The notes: a model not told the origin generated them from the letters alone. A stretch of 64,000 bases of DNA from Pseudochelatococcus lubricantis (GCF_011762225.1 NZ_JAASQI010000003.1:1-64000), one strand, 5' to 3'. Positions 1 to 10,100 are shown, counted from the stretch's first letter. Numbers and translations are program-made.

Positions 1-92
1 TGTCCCAGTACGAGACGCCCTGGCCTGTCGAAGCCTATGTACTGCCGAAGTTGCCAGCCTTGCGAGGGGAATACGATCAATCGCTGAAATGA
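1..92 (+). CDS. C-terminal end of an unidentified protein (partial)
   Basis: The third frame is open from the window edge to a TGA at 90-92 and reads as a plausible protein tail (SQYETPWPVEAYVLPKLPAL followed by RGEYDQSLK). The rest of the gene lies outside the window. A possible Shine-Dalgarno sequence (aaaggag) for the next short frame follows within 15 bases, so the two may once have been one operon. I do not recognise the family. Confidence 0.35.
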   Translation, partial: SQYETPWPVEAYVLPKLPALRGEYDQSLK

Positions 93-114
93 CCGGGACA
101 AAAGGAGAGGCGGG

Positions 115-270
115 GTGGAGACGGAATTCAAGGAGAAAACGTACGAGAAATACTTTCCCCATGAAGTGGCACGTTTAACGAACATTATGTTCTCACCGAA
201 CCCCTGCGACGAAGCGCTGCTGGGGGTTGATGATGCCCTCTGGCTGGAAACGCGCCCAACATTGCACTAA
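115..270 (+). pseudogene. 51-codon GTG-start frame, probably a truncated gene
   Basis: A GTG preceded by aaaggag at suitable spacing opens a frame of 51 codons that begins VETEFKEKTYEKYFPHEVAR and ends in TAA at 268-270. The composition is that of a globular protein start (charged, aromatic-rich, with LLGVDDALWL). It stops abruptly 38 bases before the end of the convergent kinase gene. The good ribosome site and protein-like start with no later part suggest the 5' end of a longer gene cut by recombination. It could also be a genuine small protein. Function unknown. Confidence 0.4.
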
Positions 271-308
271 CAATCAAAAATGGACCCGCCATTGGGGACT
301 GATCACCG

Positions 309-1937
309 TCAGCCCAATGCTCGGATAATTGCATAGAGCGCAACGGCGCCGAAAATGATCCAGCCCCATGGAATCTCGGCCTTTGGTTGTCGCGCGGGCC
401 GATGGGGCCGAAGCGTGGTCGGCTGCGAGGATGATCCGGTTGATTGCCGAATCGTATTCAGAACGGCTTGGTTCCTGGACTGCGGCGGGATGGGCGACCG
501 TGTTGGGCGAGGCACGGTAGATGTTCTGCCGGGCGAGCGGCTCGAACCAGGCCGCGACAGCGTGCCCAATCCTTCCAGGATGTGTCGATTATCGGTTACT
601 TTCGATCCGCTGGAACTGGGGCTCCTGAGACGATGCCGTGCTTCGGTTTCAGTGATCTTCCGGATCTGGCTGTTCGACGTGATCGTGATCGACAGCGACG
701 TGCCATAGCGGCCGGTGTATGCTGGATCGACTAGCCCTTGCACACTCAGCCACATTCCCACCCACGCCTGTGACGGTGCATCCGGCAGTTTGGCAAGTCC
801 GTCGCTCCAAATGTTCAGCTTGACCGACTGCCGGGCATTGTCGAAGAAGACAAAGCAATAGGGCTTGCTGTATTTGGTCTTGGCTGCATGGACCTTCGTC
901 ACCTTGCCGACGAGTTCGATTCTATTGCCCACCTGTTTCGCCAGCAAGGCGAAGCTGGTCGCGTCGACCACCTCATAAGCACCGACATAGGCCGCCTCCT
1001 TCTTCCCTGCCCGCGCCTCCGCGGGCGTGCGGATCATGATCGCGGCGGCCGGGATGTTCCTGGCGGCAAGGAAATCTTCGAGCGTCGGAATACCTTTCAC
1101 CGGTGCCGCACAGATGCTCGCGAGATTGGTGGTGTCGCGTGCCAGCGCAGGAACCGCCTCCAGATCGGCGAACGCGGCGGAATTTCCGGGATCGATGAAA
1201 TCGTTCGCTGTGAGGATGATGTTTTCGCCGTTGGAGTATTTGGAGAATAGCTTTGGATCGTGAGCGATGGCCCGGAGGCTCAAATCGATCACGATGAACG
1301 AAAACCGATCCATGTCCGGTCCGAAGTCAGCTGCCGAGCGCTTCGGGTGCTGGAAATGCTTGTGCCCGAGTTCGGCGCCTTGTCCGGTTGCCATTGTCGG
1401 CACATAGATTCCGTCGTAATCGATAAGCTTCAGGCCCGACTTTACCAGCACGTTGCCATTCTGAAGATCGCCGTGCGCAAGCCTCTTTGACCGCAGGAAC
1501 CGTTCAACGTCAATGAATTGCAAGCGCAGGCGTTCGATGCGTCCCTTGTCGGCATAGTTGTCTTCGAGGAACGATCCGAGCGTGTCGCCTTCCACCCAGT
1601 CCATCTTCACGATGGGATAGCGCCTGCCGTTCACCAGAATACCCGTCGGCTGGTATTCGAAGCCGACGAAGTACGAACCGCCCGCCGTCCGCAGACCTTT
1701 ATCCACGTGCCCATAGCGGGCTTCCAGGCCCTTCGCTTCCTTATGGAAGCACCGGATTGCGAATTTCCGGTCCTGTGCCATCGCAGTGTAGGTGAGCGCG
1801 AATCCGCCGCCAAGGGCTATGGGAAGGCCCATGCCGTTGGTGGCGATCTTCGCTTTCTTCAGGACGGCATCGCCGAACGCGGTCTGCGGGTGCTGAACCG
1901 CGTCATTGTACTGGTCCATGGTCGGGTAGGCGGACAC
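309..1937 (-). CDS. TerY-P triad protein kinase with C-terminal OB-fold-like domain and membrane anchor
   Basis: This 542-residue protein is the kinase of a vWA-phosphatase-kinase triad. The kinase fold spans about residues 20-290. The ATP-lysine motif reads FAIRCF, with Arg in the usual Lys place. The catalytic loop is HGDLQNGN and the metal motif is LIDYDG rather than DFG. Residues about 325-430 resemble an OB-fold (IELVGKVTKV, YCFVFFDNARQSVKLNIW). A low-complexity Ser/Arg/Pro linker follows, and one C-terminal hydrophobic segment (WGWIIFGAVALYAIIRALG) should anchor it in the membrane. The GTG start is supported by an upstream taggagg. It lies 8 bases after the phosphatase gene and is last in the operon. 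In published work on TerY-P systems such kinases act with vWA and PP2C partners in stress or phage-related signalling; its target is not visible here. Confidence 0.82.
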   Translation of the reverse strand: MSAYPTMDQYNDAVQHPQTAFGDAVLKKAKIATNGMGLPIALGGGFALTYTAMAQDRKFAIRCFHKEAKGLEARYGHVDKGLRTAGGSYFVGFEYQPTGILVNGRRYPIVKMDWVEGDTLGSFLEDNYADKGRIERLRLQFIDVERFLRSKRLAHGDLQNGNVLVKSGLKLIDYDGIYVPTMATGQGAELGHKHFQHPKRSAADFGPDMDRFSFIVIDLSLRAIAHDPKLFSKYSNGENIILTANDFIDPGNSAAFADLEAVPALARDTTNLASICAAPVKGIPTLEDFLAARNIPAAAIMIRTPAEARAGKKEAAYVGAYEVVDATSFALLAKQVGNRIELVGKVTKVHAAKTKYSKPYCFVFFDNARQSVKLNIWSDGLAKLPDAPSQAWVGMWLSVQGLVDPAYTGRYGTSLSITITSNSQIRKITETEARHRLRSPSSSGSKVTDNRHILEGLGTLSRPGSSRSPGRTSTVPRPTRSPIPPQSRNQAVLNTIRQSTGSSSQPTTLRPHRPARQPKAEIPWGWIIFGAVALYAIIRALG

Positions 1938-1945
1938 GGCGCCTC

Positions 1946-2629
1946 CTAACCGATCACGAGCAGGGTGGTGTCATCCCGCCGCATCGTGCCATCGCCGCGC
2001 GCGTCGTCGACCAGAGCGACGAAGTCAGCGCGCGTCCGAAGGGTCCGCAAGCGTTCCATCCGCTCGGGCCGGTCGGACAGAAGCCAGGCGCCAATGGCAT
2101 CCGTCATGCAGAAGAGCTTCGACGCGCCGTCCAGCTGCCAGCGCGTCGTGAAGTCGTCGTCGAGGATCTCCCTGTTCCTGTCGTGGATGGTGGAAAGCAG
2201 AAGCGGGTTTGCCCGGAATTGCTCCGGTTCGCTGTAGGGGAACGTCGCGCTGATTTCCGTGCCGTCGTCCAGCACGGCAAGGGAATCTCCGATACCCACA
2301 ATCGACACCCCGGCAGGATCGAACCGCAGGCCAAGGAGCGTGGCGAAGCTGCCCCGGTCGAACGCGGCTTGCGCGCTCCACGACATGGCGGCACGGTCGA
2401 AGGCCGCATGGTAGGAGGTGATGGCACGCGCCAGCCACGCTTCGTCAATGACCGGCTGTCGGACGTATCGGGAGACCAGAATGCGGGCCCACCGGCGTGA
2501 CGCGAAGGACTCCGACGCGCCATCGCTGACGGCATGGATGCCCCTCAAATCGGAACACGCGATGGCGTCTTCGTTCAGGTGAGAATCCGCAATTTGCCTC
2601 CCCACCGTCCAGCGATGAAGGACGCGCAT
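1946..2629 (-). CDS. PP2C-family serine/threonine phosphatase of the TerY-P triad
   Basis: A 227-residue single-domain PP2C phosphatase. The usual metal-binding motifs are present in order: NEDA near residue 20, AVSDGAS near 35, GDSLAVL near 115, MTDAIG near 175, and the C-terminal RDDTTLLVI with the last metal aspartates. It should reverse phosphorylation by the kinase encoded directly downstream. The start lies four bases after the stop of the vWA gene and has no strong ribosome site, so translation is probably coupled. No membrane segment or extra sensor domain is visible. Confidence 0.85.
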   Translation of the reverse strand: MRVLHRWTVGRQIADSHLNEDAIACSDLRGIHAVSDGASESFASRRWARILVSRYVRQPVIDEAWLARAITSYHAAFDRAAMSWSAQAAFDRGSFATLLGLRFDPAGVSIVGIGDSLAVLDDGTEISATFPYSEPEQFRANPLLLSTIHDRNREILDDDFTTRWQLDGASKLFCMTDAIGAWLLSDRPERMERLRTLRTRADFVALVDDARGDGTMRRDDTTLLVIG

Positions 2630-2633
2630 CGCA

Positions 2634-3461
2634 TCACCGCAGGTTGCTGGCGCGTGTGCCTATATCGAAGAAGTCCACGATGACTTCATAGCCCGCCTTG
2701 TAGCCGAAGAAGCGTGACTCGCCGCTGACCGAGTCATAGCCCTTGTCCCGAGCGACCTGCACGAGGTGATCGGGGAAGGCGCTGGACATGCGGAATAGCA
2801 ATCGACCGTATTCATCAAGGCCGCTGTCCGAAGCGGGAAACACCACCGGCTGACCACCCGTCGTCGAGATGTGCAGATTGAAGAGCAGGCATTCGCCGTC
2901 GCTAGTGGACATCTGCTTGAGGGCGTCCGCAATCGCCGACGGATCGCCATCGGTCGAAGCGCCGTCGGTGACGTGGATGATGGTGGGCGGATAGGACGAC
3001 GGGTGCGCATCGCACCATTCCGCGATGGCTTCCGCCGCTGTTCGCATGGCCGCCGTCATCGGCGTGCCGCCCAGGCTTGTCGGATCAAACCAGACCGGAA
3101 ACTTCGTCGGCTGGTTCACCAGCCCCCCGGCGCCATCGGGAACGCGCTTGACGCGCTCTTCGATCCGCAACGGATTGGCCTCAATGTCAGACAGGGAATG
3201 CAGGATTTTGCCTCCTAGCGGAGCAGCAAAACCCGAACGCACCGAATCCCCATAGGCGATCACGCCAACATCGAAATAATTCCGGACGCCGTCTGCGCGA
3301 GTGCACCGAATGACAAGCTGGTAGAGGGTCTTGTTCAGTACATCGGCTACGAATTGTGCCTTGGTTTGCTCCGTTTCCATCCTTTCATCCATCGATCCAG
3401 ACTGGTCGATAACGAACAGGAACGCAGATGGGCTGGTTCGGCTGATTTCTGCTGTGTACAT
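2634..3461 (-). CDS. TerY-like von Willebrand factor A domain protein
   Basis: A 275-residue vWA protein, first gene of the triad. The metal-ion adhesion site is complete: DQSGSMD near residue 19, the Thr of SLGGTPM near 133, and VTDGAS near 165. The length and the absence of a signal peptide fit cytosolic TerY-like proteins, which in TerY-P systems are thought to act as scaffold or phosphorylation target for the kinase and phosphatase. The operon order vWA, PP2C, kinase is the defining arrangement. The promoter should lie in the AT-richer region just upstream. Confidence 0.85.
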   Translation of the reverse strand: MYTAEISRTSPSAFLFVIDQSGSMDERMETEQTKAQFVADVLNKTLYQLVIRCTRADGVRNYFDVGVIAYGDSVRSGFAAPLGGKILHSLSDIEANPLRIEERVKRVPDGAGGLVNQPTKFPVWFDPTSLGGTPMTAAMRTAAEAIAEWCDAHPSSYPPTIIHVTDGASTDGDPSAIADALKQMSTSDGECLLFNLHISTTGGQPVVFPASDSGLDEYGRLLFRMSSAFPDHLVQVARDKGYDSVSGESRFFGYKAGYEVIVDFFDIGTRASNLR

Positions 3462-3623
3462 AAAGCACCCCGGTCATTCCCTTATGCCGTGTCAGGCCGT
3501 CGAATTTTGGACAAATTCAAACGTTGTCCTGCCAACACGGTGGACCATCTAGCGTTTAAGTTATCGGTGACTTGCACGATAATTTCAAGATCACGGTGCG
3601 TCTGGGAGTCGATCTGCTGATAA

Positions 3624-3803
3624 CGACGCTGCGATGAAGATGCTACATCTTGTTCTCAACCACACGGTCGAGAAGGGAAACGACGGCCTCCCGAATGGTT
3701 CGAGACCCAGACCCAATTCGCCGCCGCCTTCGGCAAGGGGCTTGTGAGTAATGGCCGAGAAGGCTTCATGCACGCATTTTCTGACATGATAGGCCGACTG
3801 TGA
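3624..3803 (+). pseudogene. 3' remnant of an unidentified gene
   Basis: After an in-frame stop at 3621-3623, the plus-strand frame ending with TGA at 3801-3803 reads like a true protein tail (PPEWFETQTQFAAAFGKGLV, then SNGREGFMHAFSDMIGRL) but has no suitable start codon. It is most simply the end of a gene whose 5' part has been deleted. I do not recognise the family. Its position between the triad and an AT-rich repeat tract fits a rearranged island border. Confidence 0.35.
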
Positions 3804-4164
3804 ATGTCGAGATTGAGCAGTGTGTGGTATTGCTGTTAATAGTTTCGGTAATATATCGCCTTCGCTTCGTCGTCCCGGCGGTGATCTATCTGCGCTTTTC
3901 CCTGCAAGCCGCCGCGCATTCCCTGTTCCGAGAAAATTACTCCCTGTTCCGGGGCATAGGGAATTTGCTTAAAATATATCGTAATTTCAATACGATAGTT
4001 GAGTAAAAAGTCCCGAACGGCGCCCGCAAGCAGCCGGGTTCCCTGTATTTTCCCTGATGATCAGGGAGCTCCCACAGAGACCGGTTCGCTGTCGATTGCG
4101 TCCGCCGCCATAACTATCTGGTTTTTCAGAATTTTCTAATTTTCGCCTGCCCGCCTGTGCGGGT
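3804..4164. other. AT-rich intergenic tract without a supported gene
   Basis: This stretch is clearly richer in A and T than the surroundings. A 68-codon plus-strand frame (3800-4006) has hydrophobic residues but unlikely codon use and no ribosome site, and I do not accept it. The notable content is the CCCTG-rich repeat cluster listed separately. Confidence 0.6.
3920..4067. repeat. CCCTG repeat cluster with a perfect palindrome, probable island border
   Basis: TCCCTGTTCCG occurs at 3920-3930 and again at 3941-3951. A further CCCTG lies near 4041. A perfect inverted repeat tccctgat-g-atcaggga lies at 4051-4067. I recall similar CCCTG-rich tracts beside integrated elements in rhizobial genomes, but I cannot verify that here. 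The cluster separates the triad segment from the housekeeping-like cstA region. Confidence 0.5.
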
Positions 4165-4437
4165 TCAGCAGCAGCGAAAGCCGCCCTTGCCCGATCCGCC
4201 GTAGCGCGCGTTCTGCCGGTCGCGGAAGAATGCCGCATATGTCATCGGCTCCTGATCGGGATGGGTGCGGCGCACGTGGGCCACATAGGTCTCGTAGTCG
4301 GGAATGCCGACCATGAGGCGCGCGCCCTGGCAGAAGCACTTGCCGAAAGTGGCGAGGCTCTCGCGCAGGGAAACGGAGAGGGCGCCCTGATCGGCCGATA
4401 CCGGCGGCACGCCCCTGCGTGTTTTGAGAAACGTCAT
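4165..4437 (-). CDS. ybdD: YbdD/YjiX family small protein (DUF466)
   Basis: A 90-residue protein with the family pattern: [20 protein letters not shown] in the middle, [20 protein letters not shown] towards the end, and a final GFRCC. The ATG at 4437 is chosen because it follows a strong Shine-Dalgarno sequence (aaggaggcc) and gives the usual family length. It lies 133 bases downstream of the cstA-like gene on the same strand, the normal arrangement for this pair. The protein is thought to assist or modulate the CstA/BtsT carrier; its biochemical role is poorly known. Confidence 0.85.
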   Translation of the reverse strand: MTFLKTRRGVPPVSADQGALSVSLRESLATFGKCFCQGARLMVGIPDYETYVAHVRRTHPDQEPMTYAAFFRDRQNARYGGSGKGGFRCC

Positions 4438-4570
4438 GACACAGGCCTCCTTCGGGAACCGCACTTGAGACAACGGCTTCCCCTTCCTGACAAGCCGATG
4501 GCGGGGAGGAACGGCGCACGGGCCGCGCCTCCCCACGGGGCCGGTGAACTTGCGCCCACCGGTCCCGGCA

Positions 4571-6628
4571 TCAGGCGGTAACGGTCGGCGCGCCGATTTC
4601 GTGCGCCGTCCAGCGGTCGGCGCGCCACGCACGCCAGCAGGAAACGATTCCGAACGCCAGAATGCTGACGACGACGAGCACGAAAAACCCCGCCAGGGCC
4701 GCGTCGATCCGGTCGTTGAACACGATCTGATGCATCTGGTCCATGTTCTTGGCGGGTGCCAGCAGTTCGCCGCGGTCGATGGCGGCGTTGAAACGATCCG
4801 CATGGGAAAGGAAGCCGACGCGCGGATCGGGATGGAAGATCTTCTGCAGCCCCGCCGTCAACGTGCAGACCATGAGCCAGCTCATCGGAATGATCGTCAC
4901 CCAGGCATAGCGTTCGCGTTTCATCTTGAAGATCACGACGGTGCACAGCATCAGCGCCACAGCGGCGAGCATCTGGTTGGAGATGCCGAAGAGCGGCCAG
5001 AGCGTGTTCACACCACCCAAGGGGTCCGTCACGCCCTGATAGAGGAAGAAGCCCCAGAACGCGACGCAAAGCGCGGTCGCTACGACGTTACTCACCCACG
5101 AGGAGGTCTCGCGCATGGAAGGCACGGCCAGTCCCAGCAGGTCCTGCAGCATGAAGCGGCCGGCCCGCGTTCCCGCGTCCACTGCGGTCAGAATGAAAAG
5201 GGCCTCGAACAGGATGGCGAAATGATACCAGAACGCCATCATGGCCTTGCCGCCGATGACATTCGAGAAAATCTGCGCCATGCCGACCGCGAGCGTCGGC
5301 GCGCCGCCGGCCCGCGAAACGATGGTGTGCTCCCCGACATCCGCCGCCGTCTGCACGATCGTTTCAGGCGAGATCGGGAAGCCCATCTGCGTCACCGCCG
5401 CGGCCGCCGTTTCGGGCGTGGTGCCGAGGATGGCCGCCGGGCTGTTCATGGTGAAATACACGCCGGGGTCGATGATGGAGGCGGCCACCAGCGCCATGAT
5501 GGCGACGAAGGATTCCATCAGCATGCCGCCATAACCGATGTAGCGGGCGTTGATCTCGTTATCGATCAGCTTGGGTGTCGTGCCTGATGAGATGAGTGCG
5601 TGGAAGCCGGACACCGCACCGCACGCAATGGTGATGAAGAGGAACGGGAACAGCGCGCCGGACCAGACGGGGCCCGAGCCGTCGACGAACCGCGTCAGCG
5701 CTGGCATGCGCAGATCAGGCGCGACGACGAGAATGCCGAGCGCAAGGCAGGCGATCGCGCCGATCTTGAGGAAGGTGGAAAGATAGTCGCGCGGCGCAAG
5801 CAACAGCCACACGGGCAGGATCGAGGCAACGAAGCCGTAGCCGATGAGCAGCCACGTCAGCTCCACGCCGGTGAACGTGAACCAGGCGGAAAGCGTCGGA
5901 TCCTCGGCGATGTTGCGGCCGTAGATGATCGCCAGCATCAGCAGTACGAACCCGATCACCGAGACCTCGCCGATAGCGCCCGGCCGCAGGAAGCGCATGT
6001 AGATGCCCATGAACACGGCGATCGGAATGGTGGCGGCGACCGTGAACGTGCCCCAGGGGCTTTCCGCCAGCGCCTTCACCACGATGAGCGCCAGGACGGC
6101 CAGGATGATGACCATGATCATGAACGCGCCGACAAGCGCGATGACACCGGGGATCGGGCCAAGCTCGGAGCGCACCAGCTCGCCGAGCGAGCGGCCGTCA
6201 CGGCGCATCGACACGAACAGCACCATGAAGTCCTGCACCGCGCCGGCGAGCACCACGCCGGCCAGAATCCACAGCGTGCCCGGCAGATAGCCGACCTGCG
6301 CGGCCAGCACCGGCCCGACGAGAGGTCCGGCCCCCGCGATGGCCGCGAAGTGGTGGCCAAACAGGACGTGCTTGTTGGTGGGCACGTAATCAAGGCCATC
6401 GTTATGGCGCACGGCGGGCGTGGGCCTATTGGGATCCAGCTGCATCACCTGGCGGGCGATGAACAGGCTGTAGTACCGGTATGCGATGAGATACACGGAG
6501 ATCGCGGCAGCGACGATCCATAGCGCGCTGATGTGCTCGCCACGTTGCGTTGCAACGATGGCGAGGCTCAATGCGCCGATCAGGCCGAGAACGACCCATG
6601 GCCCATGTTGCCGTATGTGTGCTGACAT
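4571..6628 (-). CDS. cstA: CstA/BtsT family carbon-starvation carrier
   Basis: A 685-residue polytopic inner-membrane protein of the carbon-starvation family, which imports pyruvate (BtsT) or peptides (CstA) with protons. Family landmarks are [20 protein letters not shown] and [20 protein letters not shown] in the N-terminal part, the [20 protein letters not shown] membrane segment, and [17 protein letters not shown] near the C-terminus. The length matches the family. Translation starts at an ATG preceded by ggag. With ybdD it forms a two-gene unit. The substrate cannot be decided from sequence alone. Confidence 0.92.
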   Translation of the reverse strand: MSAHIRQHGPWVVLGLIGALSLAIVATQRGEHISALWIVAAAISVYLIAYRYYSLFIARQVMQLDPNRPTPAVRHNDGLDYVPTNKHVLFGHHFAAIAGAGPLVGPVLAAQVGYLPGTLWILAGVVLAGAVQDFMVLFVSMRRDGRSLGELVRSELGPIPGVIALVGAFMIMVIILAVLALIVVKALAESPWGTFTVAATIPIAVFMGIYMRFLRPGAIGEVSVIGFVLLMLAIIYGRNIAEDPTLSAWFTFTGVELTWLLIGYGFVASILPVWLLLAPRDYLSTFLKIGAIACLALGILVVAPDLRMPALTRFVDGSGPVWSGALFPFLFITIACGAVSGFHALISSGTTPKLIDNEINARYIGYGGMLMESFVAIMALVAASIIDPGVYFTMNSPAAILGTTPETAAAAVTQMGFPISPETIVQTAADVGEHTIVSRAGGAPTLAVGMAQIFSNVIGGKAMMAFWYHFAILFEALFILTAVDAGTRAGRFMLQDLLGLAVPSMRETSSWVSNVVATALCVAFWGFFLYQGVTDPLGGVNTLWPLFGISNQMLAAVALMLCTVVIFKMKRERYAWVTIIPMSWLMVCTLTAGLQKIFHPDPRVGFLSHADRFNAAIDRGELLAPAKNMDQMHQIVFNDRIDAALAGFFVLVVVSILAFGIVSCWRAWRADRWTAHEIGAPTVTA

Positions 6629-6884
6629 GACGATATCTCCAGACGTAGCTGCTTTGTTGCTTTCATTGTCTGGGCGCCTGGCCCGGCAAGCACGGTATCA
6701 TATTGTCGCAGCTTGAGAAACGTCGCTCTGGCGGGTCCGGCTGGCAGAAGGCGGCGACCGGACGGCTGGCGGGCACGGGTCGGGCGTGCTGGCAGCCATG
6801 GACAGACAGCCGTGCCGGCCCGTTCCGCGCACCGCGTGCCGGCAAGTCCGTAGAAGAGAACGGCCATGCCGTTCGTGGCCGGCA

Positions 6885-7047
6885 CCGGTTCGGGATGGAT
6901 GGCATGCGCGGAAAGACGCGGCCTCTCGCGGTCCGACTTGATGTCAACACGCGCCACAAGTCTGCCGTCGGGAAGGAGGGGGAGCACGTAATAGCCGCTG
7001 GCGCTATTCGGCCGGAACATAAATCTCGATCCGGCGATGGTGCTGAC
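6885..7047 (-). pseudogene. Remnant of a YcaQ-like (winged-helix DNA glycosylase family) gene
   Basis: In one minus-strand frame the peptide SGYYVLPLLPDGRLVARVDI, followed by KSDRERPRLSAHAIHPEP, closely resembles the C-terminal part of YcaQ-like crosslink-repair glycosylases (typical pattern [23 protein letters not shown]). The N-terminal three quarters are absent, since the RTX gene's terminator begins at once upstream, and the sequence beyond the match loses similarity. It is a non-functional fragment left after a rearrangement. The rest of 6629-7118 shows no other gene. Confidence 0.5.
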
Positions 7048-7054
7048 ATATGGG

Positions 7055-7087
7055 CAGGGGGAGGCACCCTTCGGTGACCTCCCCCTG
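7055..7087 (-). terminator. Strong hairpin, probable terminator of the RTX phosphodiesterase gene
   Basis: The arms cagggggagg-cacc and ggtg-a-cctccccctg form a 14-bp stem with a single bulged A and a CTTC loop. It lies 32 bases beyond the stop codon of the RTX gene. No long T-run follows on the minus strand, so termination may be incomplete. Confidence 0.5.
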
Positions 7088-7118
7088 TACTGTTTGTTGT
7101 ATCGCTGGGCTGACCGGC

Positions 7119-10100
7119 TTATGCGACCAGGTCGTAGCCGACGATCTGGCCGAGGTCGCGGATCGCGGTCGTGCCCACCAGGTCGAGTTCGACCACGTTC
7201 TCGATCGACAGGTTGCCTTCCGCCATGTTGCTCACCGTGCGCAGGCCCGTGGGGTTCAGCATCGTCAGCGCGTTGCTCAGCCCGTTGATGTTGCCCGTGC
7301 GGTCGCCCGTCTGCACGACATACCAGTTGTCGTCGAAGCGGAACGCCGCCACGCTGTTCTGGCCCATCACGCTCGCCACGTAGGTCGTCGCCAGCGCCAC
7401 GTCGTTGGTCAGCGAACTCAGCATGTTCGAGATCGTGTTGGTCAGCACGCCGTTGGTGAACGCCTGCGAGGTGCCGCGGCCGCTCGCCTGCTGGTGCACG
7501 CCAAGGCCGTCGAACGCCAGCTTGTCGCCTTCGCCGATGTTGAAGTCGGTGACGAGGTCGATCTGGCGCGCGCCGGACTGGTCGGCGGCATCGAACAGGA
7601 AGGTGTCGGCGCCCTTGCCGCCGGTCATGACGTCACGGCCGGCGCCACCCCGGATGACGTTGTCGAAGGCGTTGCCGGTGAGCGTGTTGTCGCCCGCGCC
7701 GCCGAAGAGGCGGCTGTCCTTCGCGGCGTCGAGGAGGGTGCCCTGCTCGATGTTGTCGGGCAGGACGACGGTGGCCTTCTCGCCGTCGTAGAACACGCGG
7801 TCGATGGCGTCCGTGCCGAGGACGGGCACCAGCGCGTCGGCATCGTGCAGGTAGATGTCCTTGCCGCCGAACTGGTTGGCCGAGATGTCGTAAAGTACGC
7901 CTTCCTCCTGGTCACGGATGTCGAACTGGATGTAACCCGAGGCCATATCGCCATCGGTGTCGGTGACGGTAAAGCTGATGCGCAAGCGCAGCGCATCATC
8001 CGCGCCCGACAGGCCGGCATCGGGGTGGTCGAGCGTGCCTGACAGCGAAACAGTGTAGGCACCGGTCTCGGTCGCGGAAACGCGGAACACCTCATTGCCG
8101 TCCGAGGCGCGGCCGATCAGGGTCAGCGGGCCCTTATCCTCGTGCGATACCGAAACCGGCAGGCCGTTGGAGGTCAGCGGCACCACCGTGGTGCCGTTGC
8201 CCACGTCATAGGCGCCGCCTTCCGGTCCCCAGCCGAGGTCCGTCACCACGCCGTTGTTGGCCCCGCCGTCGAACTCGAACTGGCCAGTCTTGCTGGTGAC
8301 CGCGTCGCCTTCCAGGAGCCAGACATCGCCGGAATAGCCCGCCGTCGGCACGGTATCCAGCTCGGCGACCTGCACGGTCACGGTGGCGTTGGCCGTGCCG
8401 CCCTTGCCGTCGGTGACGGTGTAGGTGAACGTCGCGCCACCCGAGAAGCCCTCCGCAGGGGTGAAGACGACATTGCCATCGTCGTCCAGCGCCACGGTGC
8501 CGCCGGCACCAGCCGTGACCGACCGGATGGTGAGGGTGTCGCCGTCGGCATCGGTGTCATTGGCCAGCAGAACCGAGGCCTTGATCGTCAGGGCCGTGCC
8601 GTACTCCGTGTCGAGGTGCCCGTCGTCGGAAGCAACCGGGGCACTGTTCGGAGCGCTGACGGTCAACCTGACCTTGGCCTCGGTGCTGCCGCCACGCCCG
8701 TCGTTCACCAGGAAGGTGAAGCTGTCCTCGCCAGTGAAGCCGGTCGCGGGCGTATATTTGTAGGTGCCGTCCGTATAGACCAGGACCGCGCCATGGGACG
8801 GCTCTTCCCGAAGGCTGAAGATCAGCGATGCGTCACCATCCGGATCCGACGCCGTGAGCCGGCCGCTGATGACGGCATTCCTCAGGCCCTCGGCGTTGAC
8901 GTCCACGGCATCCGGCGCCCGGTTGTCCGGCAGGGAATCGCCCACGTTGGCGATCTTGACGAAGTGAACGTCGTCCAGCGCCACGCCCGCGCCCCACGAG
9001 TCCGGCGCGCCGGTGTCGATGAATTCCAGCCTGTTCGAGCCGTCGCCGGAACCGCCGACCACGTCGAAGCTGTAGGTCGTCCAGCTGGCGCTGGTCTGCG
9101 GGGGGAGGCCGTTGAAGATTTCCACACCGTTCCAGAGCACGCGCACGCCGTCGTCGTCCCGCACGTTGTCGGAGTCGGAGAGCGAGAACGTCACCCGATA
9201 GGTGGCGTCGGTTTCGACGTTGGCGATCGACTGGCCTATTCTGTGGCGGGCGGCGAGATTGGAGCTGTCCATATCGATCCAGAACCGGCCGTCCTTGGCG
9301 GTGACGCCGCCGTAGTTGTCCCAGTGCTGCTCGATGCGGTTGTTGTTGACGTTGGTCCAGCCGAGAATGGTGCCGTCGAGGTTCCGGTATCCCCAGTCGG
9401 AGGGACCGTTGTTGCCGGAGGATTCGCTCACGTCCTCGAAGCTGCCGTTGACGATGAGGTCGGTGCCGATCGCTACGCTGCTGTGCGCATTGGCGGTCTT
9501 GACGAAGTGGACATCGTCCAGCGCCGCGCCCGCGCCCCACGAGTCCGGCGCGCCGGTATCGATGAATTCCAGCCTGTTCGAGCCGTCGCCGGAACCGCCG
9601 ATCACGTCGAAGCTGTAGGTCGTCCAGCTGGCGCTGGTCTGCGGGGGAACGCCGTTGAAGATTTCCTCGCCGTTCCAGAGCACGCGCACGCCGTCGTCGT
9701 CCCTCACATTGTCGGAGTCGGAAAGCGAGAACGTTACCTGATAGGTGGCGCCGGTTTCGACATTGGCGATCGACTGGCCGATCCTGTGGCGGGCGGCGAG
9801 ATTGGAGCTGTCCATATCGATCCAGAACCGGCCGTCCTTGGCGGTGACGCCGCCGTAGTTGTCCCAGTGCTGCTCGATGCGGTTGTTGTTGACGTTGGTC
9901 CAGCCGAGAATGGTGCCGTCGAGGTTCCGGTATCCCCAGTCGGAGGGACCGTTGTTGTCGGAGGATTCGCTCACGTCCTCGAAGCTGCCGTTGACGATGA
10001 GGTCGGTGCCGATCGGCACGTTCACCGGCGTCGGCGACGAAACGGTCAGGCTCAGGGTCGCCGTATCCGTCCCGCCATGCCCGTCATTCACCAGGAAGGT

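Noticed and set aside
5600-6523. Plus-strand 307-codon frame opposite cstA
   Set aside because: Its product is an Arg/His/Asp-rich low-complexity string and it mirrors codon bias of the well-conserved CstA gene.
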